DNA from: JAMCRM01 sp041685075
Lineage (GTDB): Bacteria > Acidobacteriota > Terriglobia > Bryobacterales > Bryobacteraceae
DNA length: 16,732 nt
NCBI GenBank assembly: GCA_041685075.1
Contig: JAWLGN010000104.1
Location: forward strand, 1-16,732
Reading direction: 5' to 3'
Made by a program: the position numbers and the translations under genes. Each line of letters opens with the position of its first letter. The stretch's first letter is position 1. The notes beneath the pieces are model-generated. The model was not told the DNA's origin and made no database searches. It worked only from the letters and a program-made list of their open reading frames with translations. Of this stretch, positions 1 through 7,200 are shown piece after piece.

Positions 1-21
1 CCGTGCGGAGGAGGAGCGGGC

Positions 22-1398
22 ATGACCCTCCGGGAAGCCGCCGCCCTCCTGCGCGCCCGCCGGGTCTCCTGCGCGGAGTTGACTGCCGCCGCCTTCGATA
101 CCATCCGCCGCCTCAACCCGCGGGTGAACGCCTTCCAGACCCTCATGGAGGAGCCGGCCCTTCTCCGCGCGCGGCAGCTCGACGAAGAACTGGCCCGCGG
201 CGTGGACCGCGGCCCTCTGCACGGCATTCCCGTGGCGGTGAAGGATGTCTTCTCCACCCGCGGCGTCCGCACCACCTGCGGCGCGCGCCTGTTCGCGGAT
301 TTCATCCCCTCCTGCGACGCCGCCGTGGTGGAGCGCCTGGCCTCTGCCGGCGCCGTGCTGGTGGGCAAGACCGGGATGCACGAACTGGCCTACGGGATCA
401 CTTCCGACAATCCCCACTTCGGCCCCGTGCGCAACCCCTGGGACACGGCCCGCATCCCCGGCGGCTCGAGCGGCGGCAGCGGCGCGGCCGTGGCCTCCGG
501 GATGGTCTTCCTGGCCATGGGCAGCGACACCGGCGGCTCCATCCGCATCCCCGCGGCCTACTGCGGCGTCGTGGGTCTCAAGCCCACCTTCGGCCGGGTG
601 AGCCGTTTCGGCGTGCGCCCGCTCGACTTCAGCCTGGATCACATGGGGCCGCTGGCGCGCTCGGTCTACGACGCCGCCCTGGCGCTGAACGCCATCGTCG
701 GCTTCGACCCCCGCGACGATACCTCCTCCCGCCGTCCCGTCGAGGACTACCTGCCCGCGCCGGAAACCGCCATCACGGGTCTGCGCATCGGCATCCCCGA
801 AAACTTCTACTTCGAGGCCGTCAACCCGGAGGTCGAGACCGCCGTGCGCGCCATGGCGCAAAAGGCGGAAACGCTCGGCGCGCGCCTGGTGCCCGTGCGG
901 GTGCCTGATATCGTCGGCCTCAACACGGTGAGCCGCATCATCCTGATGGCCGAGGCCTCCGCCCTGATGGAGCCCTACATGCACCGCGCCGCGGAGATCG
1001 GCGCCGACGTGCGCGCGCTGCTCCAGCAGGGACGCCTGCTCCCCGCCACCGATTACGTCAACGCCCAGCGCCTGCGCCGCGTCTACCAGCGCGAGTTCCG
1101 CGCTCTGTGGCAGAGCGTCGACTGCCTGTTCACCCCGACCACCCCCATCACCGCGCCGCGCATCGGCGAAACCGTCAAGTCCATCGCCGGCCGCGAGGAA
1201 GACGTGCGGCTGGCCTCCACCCGCCTGGTGCGCGGCCTCAACGCCATCGGGGTGCCGGCGCTTTCCGTGCCCTGCGGCACCGATGGCGGTGGCCTCCCCA
1301 TCGGTCTCCAGATGGTTGCACGGCCCTTCGCGGAGTCGCTCCTCCTCCGGGTGGCCCAGGCGCTCTCCCCCGCCGAGGCGCCGCAGCCGCAGCTATAA
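22..1398 (+). CDS. Amidase-signature family hydrolase (GatA-like, stand-alone)
   Basis: A 458-aa amidase-signature enzyme that should hydrolyse an amide bond using a Ser-cisSer-Lys triad. The parts visible in the protein are the lysine motif GIPVAVKD (K74), the glycine/serine-rich core GGSSGGSG with the cis-Ser at S149, and the nucleophile motif DTGGSI (S173). Spacings of 75 and 24 residues match the GatA family. The start is supported by a GGAGGAGGAG purine run (7-16) just before the ATG. Length and motifs resemble GatA of the Asp/Glu-tRNA amidotransferase, but no gatB or gatC lies next to it. A general amidase, such as an amide- or carbamoyl-hydrolysing enzyme, is therefore more likely. No signal peptide is visible, so it should be cytoplasmic. 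The oxidoreductase follows 11 nt downstream. The family is secure; the substrate is unknown. Confidence 0.9.
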   Translation: MTLREAAALLRARRVSCAELTAAAFDTIRRLNPRVNAFQTLMEEPALLRARQLDEELARGVDRGPLHGIPVAVKDVFSTRGVRTTCGARLFADFIPSCDAAVVERLASAGAVLVGKTGMHELAYGITSDNPHFGPVRNPWDTARIPGGSSGGSGAAVASGMVFLAMGSDTGGSIRIPAAYCGVVGLKPTFGRVSRFGVRPLDFSLDHMGPLARSVYDAALALNAIVGFDPRDDTSSRRPVEDYLPAPETAITGLRIGIPENFYFEAVNPEVETAVRAMAQKAETLGARLVPVRVPDIVGLNTVSRIILMAEASALMEPYMHRAAEIGADVRALLQQGRLLPATDYVNAQRLRRVYQREFRALWQSVDCLFTPTTPITAPRIGETVKSIAGREEDVRLASTRLVRGLNAIGVPALSVPCGTDGGGLPIGLQMVARPFAESLLLRVAQALSPAEAPQPQL

Positions 1399-1412
1399 TC
1401 GGGTTCGACATG
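1394..1412 (+). promoter_or_regulatory. TATAAT box with near-leaderless start of the oxidoreductase
   Basis: A perfect TATAAT hexamer lies at 1394-1399, with the upstream amidase stop codon TAA (1396-1398) embedded in it. The ATG of the next gene is at 1410, only 10 nt further on, and there is no Shine-Dalgarno-like purine run between them. Transcription starting about 7 nt after the box would give a 5' leader of only a few nucleotides. No convincing -35 element is visible inside the amidase coding sequence, so this is a candidate only. Confidence 0.35.
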
Positions 1413-2711
1413 CACATCACGCGCCGGACTTTTCTTCATGCCACCGCGGCTTTGGGCAGCGCGGCCGTTGCCCGCCCCGCTCCCAGCGACCGCATCACCG
1501 TAGCGATGCTCGGCTGCGGCGCTCGCGCCCACGAGTTGATGGCCGCCATCCTGCAAATTCCGGAGGCGGAAATCGTGGGACTGGTGGACGCCTACACCGG
1601 CCGCATCGAGCGCGCGCTCGAGCGCGTCAAAGGCCGCGCCAGGCGCTACGCCGATTACCGCGAAGTGCTCGCCGACCCCTCCATCGACACCGTCGTGGTG
1701 GCCACCCCCGATCACTGGCACAAGCAAATGGTCCTCGATGCCGTCCGCGCCGGCAAGGACGTCTACTGCGAAAAGCCCCTCACCTATACCTCCGCCGAGG
1801 GTAAAGAGATCATCGCTGCGGCGCGCGAGAACCGGCGCATCGTGCAGGTGGGCAGCCAGGGCATGAGTACCCCGCAGCAGCGCGCCGCCAAGGAAGCCAT
1901 CGCCGCGGGCAAACTCGGCAAGGTTACGCTCATCCGCGCGGCCTACAACCGCAACACCGCCTCGGGCGCCTGGATCTACCCCATCCCGCCGGACGCTTCT
2001 CCCCAAACCGTCAACTGGGAGATGTTCCTCGGCCCCGCGCCCAAGCGGCCCTTCAGCCTGGAGCGCTTCTTCCGCTGGCGCTGCTACCAGGAGTACTCGG
2101 GCGGCATCGCCACCGATCTCTTCGTGCACCTCTGCACCGCCATCCACCACCTGATGGATGCCCAGGTGCCCTCGCGCGTGGTGGCGCTCGGCCAGTTGTA
2201 CCGCTGGACGGAAAGCCGCGACGTGCCCGATACGCTCAACGCCGTTCTCGAGTACCCCGAAGGCTTCGCCGTGAACCTCAGCTCCACCTTCAACAACCAG
2301 ATGGCCGCCGAGGGCAGTATCCAGATCCTCGGCACCGAGGGCGCCCTCACGCTCGGCGGTGAACTGATCTTCTACCCCGAGAACGCCCGCGAGGACAACC
2401 GCTGGATCGTGGAGAGCTGGCCGCGCCGCCTGGAAGAAGCCTACTGGAAGGATCCCCGGGTGATCGCCTCGGAGATCGAGCCCGCCAAGCGACCCTGGAA
2501 GAAGCCGGAGAAGATCGAGTTCGAAAACGCCGACGCCACGGTGGAGCACTTTCGCCACTTCTTCACATCCGTCCGCACCCGCACCCCCTACTGGCAGGAC
2601 GCCGCGGCCGGTCATCACGCCGCCGCCTGCGCCCACATGGTCAACCTGGCCGCTTCCGAGCGGCGTATGGCCGAGTGGGACTTCACGACCGGCGATATCC
2701 GCAAGGTCTGA
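1410..2711 (+). CDS. Tat-exported Gfo/Idh/MocA-family NAD(P)-dependent oxidoreductase
   Basis: A 433-aa protein. Its N-terminus TRRTFLHATAALGSAA is a twin-arginine export signal, which implies folding with cofactor in the cytoplasm and transport to the periplasm. It is followed by a Rossmann fold with GCGARA at 35-40, an acidic residue at the end of the second strand (D60), ATPDHWH at 99-104 and the family hallmark EKP (121-123, K122 being the usual catalytic lysine). The substrate domain contains GGIATDLFVHLCTAIHH (about 231-247), matching the family pattern GGxxxDxxxH. Such enzymes oxidise or epimerise sugars, inositols or related polyols. The start at 1410 is chosen because it places the Tat motif at the N-terminus; the reading frame stays open about 100 codons upstream, inside the amidase. 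The substrate cannot be read from sequence. Confidence 0.9.
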   Translation: MHITRRTFLHATAALGSAAVARPAPSDRITVAMLGCGARAHELMAAILQIPEAEIVGLVDAYTGRIERALERVKGRARRYADYREVLADPSIDTVVVATPDHWHKQMVLDAVRAGKDVYCEKPLTYTSAEGKEIIAAARENRRIVQVGSQGMSTPQQRAAKEAIAAGKLGKVTLIRAAYNRNTASGAWIYPIPPDASPQTVNWEMFLGPAPKRPFSLERFFRWRCYQEYSGGIATDLFVHLCTAIHHLMDAQVPSRVVALGQLYRWTESRDVPDTLNAVLEYPEGFAVNLSSTFNNQMAAEGSIQILGTEGALTLGGELIFYPENAREDNRWIVESWPRRLEEAYWKDPRVIASEIEPAKRPWKKPEKIEFENADATVEHFRHFFTSVRTRTPYWQDAAAGHHAAACAHMVNLAASERRMAEWDFTTGDIRKV

Positions 2712-2723
2712 TCGCGTACCGCG

Positions 2724-2755
2724 CCGGCCCGCCCGCCTCTTGACGCGCGGGCCGG
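2724..2755 (+). terminator. GC-rich stem-loop between oxidoreductase and marR-type gene
   Basis: CCGGCCCGC (2724-2732) and GCGGGCCGG (2747-2755) form a perfect 9-bp stem around a 14-nt loop, 12 nt after the oxidoreductase stop. There is no U-tract behind it, so a classical intrinsic terminator is uncertain; it could also protect the mRNA 3' end. The -35 hexamer of the next promoter (2740-2745) sits in the loop. Confidence 0.4.
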
Positions 2756-2768
2756 TTCTGCGTAGACT
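2740..2768 (+). promoter_or_regulatory. Sigma-70-type promoter of the marR-protoglobin operon
   Basis: TTGACG (2740-2745, 5 of 6 to consensus) and TAGACT (2763-2768, 4 of 6) are separated by exactly 17 nt. Transcription would start near 2775, giving a leader of about 19 nt before the ATG at 2794. This is the best-looking promoter in the window and it abuts the palindromic operator. Confidence 0.7.
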
Positions 2769-2785
2769 CTTTAGGAGTCCTAAAG
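2769..2785. promoter_or_regulatory. Perfect 17-bp palindrome, probable MarR autoregulatory operator
   Basis: CTTTAGGAGTCCTAAAG is a perfect inverted repeat with a single central G at 2777. It begins on the base after the -10 hexamer, covers the predicted transcription start and overlaps the Shine-Dalgarno AAGGAG (2783-2788) of the MarR-family gene just downstream. MarR dimers typically bind palindromes of this size and repress their own promoters by occluding polymerase. Because this site lies at the start of a MarR gene, autorepression is the natural inference. I noticed no second copy elsewhere in the window. Confidence 0.7.
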
Positions 2786-2793
2786 GAGTAAAG

Positions 2794-3453
2794 ATGCCCC
2801 ACGACGCTCCCGGGCCGCGGGTCATTGCCGGCCTGGCGAAAATCGGGCTGGCGCTGAAAAGCCACGCCTGGCAGCAGGCGGGCGGCCGCGGCCTGACCCC
2901 CACCCAGGCCCAGATCCTGACGGTACTGGGCGCCCGCGGGCAGGGCGGGTTGCGGCTGTCGGAGGTCGCCGAGGCGCTGGCGGTCACGCCGGCCACCGCG
3001 AGCGACGCCGTCTCCGCGCTCGAATCGAAGTCCCTGGTCCGCAAGCGCCGCCAGGCGGCCGACGGCCGCGCCGTGGCCATCTCCCTCACCGCCCGGGGGC
3101 GCCGCGAGGCCGCCCGCGCCGCCGTCTGGCCCGACGTGCTGCTCGAAGCCGTGGACGAGCTTTCCGAATACGAGCAAGGCGCCTTACTCCGCGCACTTAC
3201 GCGAATCATCCGGAGGCTGCAACTGCGGGGTAAGATCCCGGTCTCCCGCATGTGTGTCACCTGCAGTTACTTCCGGCCGCACGTCTATCCGGATCGCGCG
3301 GCGCCCCACCATTGTGCCTTTGTCGACGCGCCGTTCGGCGATGCCGCGCTCCGCATCGACTGTCCGGATCACGTTGCGGCTTCCGAAGACCAGGCTGCCG
3401 GCGCCTGGCGCGAGTTTATCCACCCCGAAAGGAGACCTGACCATGTCGTCTGA
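2794..3453 (+). CDS. MarR-family regulator with C-terminal four-cysteine cluster
   Basis: A 219-aa regulator, longer than the roughly 140-160 aa of a plain MarR protein. Residues 34-105 form the winged helix: LTPTQAQILTVL, the recognition region LAVTPATASDAVSALESKSLV (62-82) and the wing with the hallmark ADGRAVAISLT (89-99). Helices at about 112-147 would complete the dimer interface. A tail follows with C154-x2-C157, H172-H173-C174 and C190, a spacing suited to an iron-sulfur cluster or structural zinc. The start at 2794 has a good Shine-Dalgarno (AAGGAG, 2783-2788), and the frame's upstream extension would run through the promoter. The gene overlaps the protoglobin start by 11 nt, which indicates translational coupling. 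A role as a redox-, NO- or metal-responsive repressor of itself and the globin is inference; the cofactor is not proven. Confidence 0.88.
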   Translation: MPHDAPGPRVIAGLAKIGLALKSHAWQQAGGRGLTPTQAQILTVLGARGQGGLRLSEVAEALAVTPATASDAVSALESKSLVRKRRQAADGRAVAISLTARGRREAARAAVWPDVLLEAVDELSEYEQGALLRALTRIIRRLQLRGKIPVSRMCVTCSYFRPHVYPDRAAPHHCAFVDAPFGDAALRIDCPDHVAASEDQAAGAWREFIHPERRPDHVV

Positions 3454-4027
3454 ACTCTCTCGTTCTGGAGCGGCGGCGGCCCCCCAACTGCCTGTCTCCA
3501 TGGAGGAATTCGACCTGATGAAGAAGACCGTGCTGTTCGGCGAAGAGGACACCCGGTATCTCCGGATGTCGCGCGACGTGCTCGCCGGACAACTGGACGC
3601 CGTGCTGGACGTCTGGTACGGCTTCGTCGGGTCGCACCCGCACCTGCTGGAGTCCTTCACGCGCAAAAGCGACGGGCAGCCCGACCCCGGCTATCTGCAA
3701 GCGGTCCGAACGCGTTTTGCCCAGTGGATTCTCGACACGGCCTCGGCGAACTACGACGCCAATTGGCTGGCCTACCAGTTGGAGATTGGGCGGCGCCACC
3801 ATCGCAGCGGCAAGAACAGCACCGATCGCGTGGATGCGGCCGACCACATCGCATTCCGCTACCTGATTCCCCTGATCTTCCCCATCACCCACACGCTGAG
3901 GCCGTTCCTGGAGAAGAACGGCCACGCCGCGGCCGAAGTCGAGAAGATGCACCAGGCCTGGGTAAAGTCCGTACTTCTGCAATTAACCCTCTGGAGTTAC
4001 CCCTACGTTAAGGACGGGGATTACTAA
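3443..4027 (+). CDS. Single-domain protoglobin (haem gas-binding protein)
   Basis: A 194-aa protein, the length of archaeal protoglobins such as that of Methanosarcina acetivorans (195 aa). Family marks are the B-helix pair W58-Y59 (DVWYGFV), F92 in the E-helix region (RTRFAQWIL), and the F-helix segment WLAYQLEIGRRHH, where H119 (or H120) should be the proximal haem ligand. There is no output domain, so it is a stand-alone globin rather than a globin-coupled sensor, and it should be cytoplasmic. Protoglobins bind O2, CO and NO; roles in NO or reactive-nitrogen handling are proposed but not settled. The start at 3443 has AAAGGAGA at 3428-3435 upstream and gives the right length; the frame opens further upstream inside the regulator. 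The gene shares the palindrome-controlled promoter with the overlapping regulator. Confidence 0.92.
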   Translation: MSSELSRSGAAAAPQLPVSMEEFDLMKKTVLFGEEDTRYLRMSRDVLAGQLDAVLDVWYGFVGSHPHLLESFTRKSDGQPDPGYLQAVRTRFAQWILDTASANYDANWLAYQLEIGRRHHRSGKNSTDRVDAADHIAFRYLIPLIFPITHTLRPFLEKNGHAAAEVEKMHQAWVKSVLLQLTLWSYPYVKDGDY

Positions 4028-4045
4028 CTGACACCCCAGTGTCAG
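4028..4045 (+). terminator. Short hairpin directly after the protoglobin stop
   Basis: CTGACAC (4028-4034) and GTGTCAG (4039-4045) pair perfectly over 7 bp around a CCCA loop, starting on the base after the TAA. It has no U-tract. It may be a weak terminator, an mRNA-stabilising 3' hairpin, or a protein-binding palindrome. A second weak hairpin, GGGC/GCCC (4077-4090) followed by TTTTT (4091-4095), lies 32 nt further on and may be the actual intrinsic terminator. Confidence 0.4.
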
Positions 4046-4076
4046 GAGCTATCGCCGCGCTGCCTTAACAGGCTCC

Positions 4077-4095
4077 GGGCGCCGCGGCCCTTTTT
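4077..4095 (+). terminator. Possible intrinsic terminator with T5 tract
   Basis: GGGC (4077-4080) can pair with GCCC (4087-4090) across a 6-nt loop and is followed immediately by five T residues (4091-4095). The stem is short, but this is the only U-tract in the intergenic region. It would end the marR-protoglobin transcript. Confidence 0.35.
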
Positions 4096-4258
4096 CCCGG
4101 TTTTGTACGATTTCGAACCGACACCTTTGCGGTCCTGGAGTAGCATTCGGAATCGCTTGAACAAGGAGTTGCCCGGCGAGCGGCTGCTGCCGGGTTTGCG
4201 TACTCCCGGATGCGGCTGCACCCGGGCCGAATCCACAGCCAGGAAGAAGGCGAAACGA
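4096..4258 (+). promoter_or_regulatory. Structured leader upstream of the TonB-dependent receptor
   Basis: This stretch has no credible gene. It holds CCCGGC (4172-4177) pairing with GCCGGG (4189-4194), and a competing pairing CCGGG (4190-4194) with CCCGG (4204-4208). It also holds an imperfect 15-nt direct repeat: GCGGCTGCTGCCGGG (4180-4194) and GCGGCTGCACCCGGG (4212-4226), with 13 of 15 bases identical. A weak promoter candidate is CCGACA (4118-4123), a 17-nt spacer and TAGCAT (4141-4146). The receptor's ribosome-binding site is AAGAAGG at 4244-4250. No known riboswitch class is recognised. Confidence 0.3.
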
Positions 4259-7200
4259 ATGCCAATTCGATCATTTGTTTGCGTATTTGCGGTTACACTT
4301 CTTACCGCGCCCGCAGTGTGGTCCCAGGAAGCCAGGGGCACCATCCGCGGCCGCATCACCGACCAGCAGGAGGCCGCCGTTGCCGGCGCCACCGTCCAGG
4401 TCACTAACGTGGCAACCGGCGTGGTTCTCACGCTGAAATCCAACGAACAGGGAGTTTACCAGGCGCCCTACCTGCCCCTGGGGCAGTACACCATCACCGC
4501 CGAGGCCCCCGGCTTCAAACGCGCGGTGCGCGAAAACGTGGAGCTTCGGGTAAACGACCGCATTGAAATCAACCTCACCATGGAGGTCGGTGCGGTGACC
4601 GAGACCGTGACGGTTACCGCGGCGCCGCCGCTGCTTGAAACCTCGTCCTCCGCCACCGGACAGGTAGTGGATGCCCGCCGGGTGGCGGATCTCCCCATCG
4701 CCCACGGCGAACCCTACGCCCTGATGGCGGCCACCACCGGCGCGGCTTTCACCGGAAACCCGGCCCTGGACCGCCCCTTCGAACCCTCCCACGTCGCCAA
4801 CTACGCCATGGGTGGTGCGCGCGGCCTGCGCAACGAGCTCACGCTGGACGGCGCTCCGGCCGGCGCCTCCACGGCCAACCCTCGGGAGGTCTCCGCTTCC
4901 TATGTGCCGCCGGTCGATATCCTCGCCGAAATGCGCGTCTCCCAGACCGCCATTGACGCCAGCGTCGGGCAGACCGAGGGCGGCTCGGTAGCGCTCAGCC
5001 TGAAGTCCGGCACCAACGAATTCCACGGCACGGCTTATTTCACGAAGCTCGCGCCTTCGCTCAACGCCAACCTGTTCTTCGCCAATCGCGCCGGCGAGGC
5101 CATTGTAGATTTCGATTACAACCGCTGGGGAACCTCCGCCACCGGTCCCGTCCGTCTGCCCGGCATCTACGACGGCCGCAACCGCACCTTCTACATGTAC
5201 GGCTACGAGGGAATTCGCGAAACCCGCCCCCGGGGTACCGTCACCACCGTGCCGACTCCCGCGCAGAAGACCGGCGATCTCTCGAACCTCCTGGCCCTGG
5301 GCGGCCAGTACCAGATCTACGACCCCTACAGCCGGCGCCGCGAAGGGTCGCGCTACCGCGTGGACCCCATCCCCGGCAATATCATCCCGTCCACGCGGAT
5401 CAGCCCCATTGCGAAGAACATGCTGGCCTTTGTCGCCGATCCCAACGTGCCCGGAACCGCCGACGGCGGCAACAACCTGAGCCTGCCCAACCTGCCCGAA
5501 GTGGCCGATTACTACACCCATACCTGGCGGCTCGACCATAACTTCACCGAGCGCTGGCGCACCTTCGGCCGCGTAAGCTGGTACAACCGCGAAAGCACCT
5601 ATACCGACACCTTCAACAGCATCGCCACCGGTCAGTGGTTCTGGTTCCACTCTCTGAACGCGGCCTTCGACCACGTCTACACCATCAGCCCCACCACCGT
5701 GATGAACCTGCGTTACGGTTACAATCGCTTCATCCGGCACCAGGACCGGCTCAAGACCGTGGGCTTCGATCTCACCACCCTGGGTTTCCCGCAGGCCTAC
5801 AACGATGCCATACCGGAGAGCATTCGCCGCTTCCCCAACTTCGACGTCGATGGGTATTTCAATACCAACGGTAGTGTTTCGTGGCGGCCCCAGGACACCC
5901 ACCACTACGGCCTGGCCTTCGACCACGTGCGTAGCTCGCACGCGCTGAAGTTCGGCGCCGACTACCGCCTCTATTTCAAGAACGAGAACAGCCCCAACGT
6001 CAACTCGACCGGCCGTATACGCTTCCAGACCAACTATACGCGCGGGCCGCTCGATAATTCCCCGGCCGCCCCGCGCGGGCAGGGACTGGCGGCGCTGCTG
6101 CTGGGCCAACCCACCGGCGGGCAGGTAGATCGCCTGGTCGATTTCGCCGAGAACAACACCATGTGGGCCTTCTACGTCCAGGACGACTGGAAGGTGACCC
6201 GCAAGCTCATGCTCACCCTGGCGCTACGCTACGAACTGGAGTCGCCGCTGCGGGAACGCTGGGACCGTTCCGTCCGGGGCTTCGATCCCAACGCGCCTTT
6301 GGAGATCGCAGCCGCCGCCGAAGCCGCTTACGCAATGAACCCCACGCCGGAAGTTCCCGTCAGCCAGTTCAAAGTCGCCGGCGGCCTGACCTTCGCTGGC
6401 GTCGGCGGCCAGCCGCGGGGCCTATGGAACCGCGACACCAATAACTTGATGCCGCGCATCGGCCTGGCTTATAACGTCACGCCCAACACCGTAATCCGTG
6501 CCAGTTACGGTATGTTTTACACCTCCCAGGGCCTGCGCCGCGGGGACGTGATCACCCACGGTTTCTCCACCAACACTCAACTGGTGCCCACGCTCGATGG
6601 CGTCACCTTCATCGCCACCCTGGCCAACCCCTTCCCCGACGGCATTGCCGTGCCGCAGGGCGCGGCGCTCGGGCCGGCCACCTTCCTGGGGCAGAACATC
6701 ACGTTTTTTAACTCCGACCTGGCTACTCCCTATAACCAGCGCTGGCAATTCGGCATCCAGCGCGAGTTGCCGGGGCGCACGGTCGTGCAGGCCACCTACG
6801 CCGGCAGCCGCGGCGTAGCTATCGAGATCAACCGCAACCTGCGCGGCACACCTCTCGAGTTCCTCAGCACCTCCCCCGTGCGTGACAACGAGCGGAACGC
6901 ATATCTCACCGCCAACATCCCCAACCCCTTCGCCGGGCTGCTGCCGGGAACCGGCCGCAACGGCAACAACATCGGGCGGCAGGGCCTCTTCGCCCCCTTC
7001 CCGCAGTTCGGCGATGTGACCACCACCACCAACCAGGGCTATTCGACCTATCACTCCCTGGCGCTGGAGGTAGACCGTCGCTTCTACAAGGGCTTCACGG
7101 TGCAGGTGGGCTACACCTGGTCGAAGTTCATGGAGGCTGTCTCCTACCTGAACGCCGCCGATCCCATGCCGCACTACGTCATCTCCGAACAGGACCGTCC

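Noticed and set aside
3..908. 301-codon plus-strand frame over the amidase gene
   Set aside because: Its translation is arginine- and proline-rich frame-shifted noise. The other frame holds an intact amidase with catalytic triad.
1083..3260. Long 725-codon open frame on the minus strand
   Set aside because: It runs antisense to the oxidoreductase and the regulator, both of which have clear family motifs. Its translation is low-complexity and has no recognisable domain; it is a codon-bias shadow in high-GC DNA.
4103..4258. Upstream extension of the receptor by 52 codons
   Set aside because: It would place a clear signal peptide internally, and the ATG at 4259 has its own ribosome-binding site. 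The extension crosses the structured leader.
4210..4407. 65-codon ORF across the receptor start
   Set aside because: It overlaps the receptor signal-peptide coding region in another frame, has no ribosome-binding site and no recognisable product.
4271..6109. 612-codon open frame antisense to the receptor
   Set aside because: The plus-strand frame encodes an intact TonB-dependent receptor with signal peptide and domains. The minus frame has no family features.
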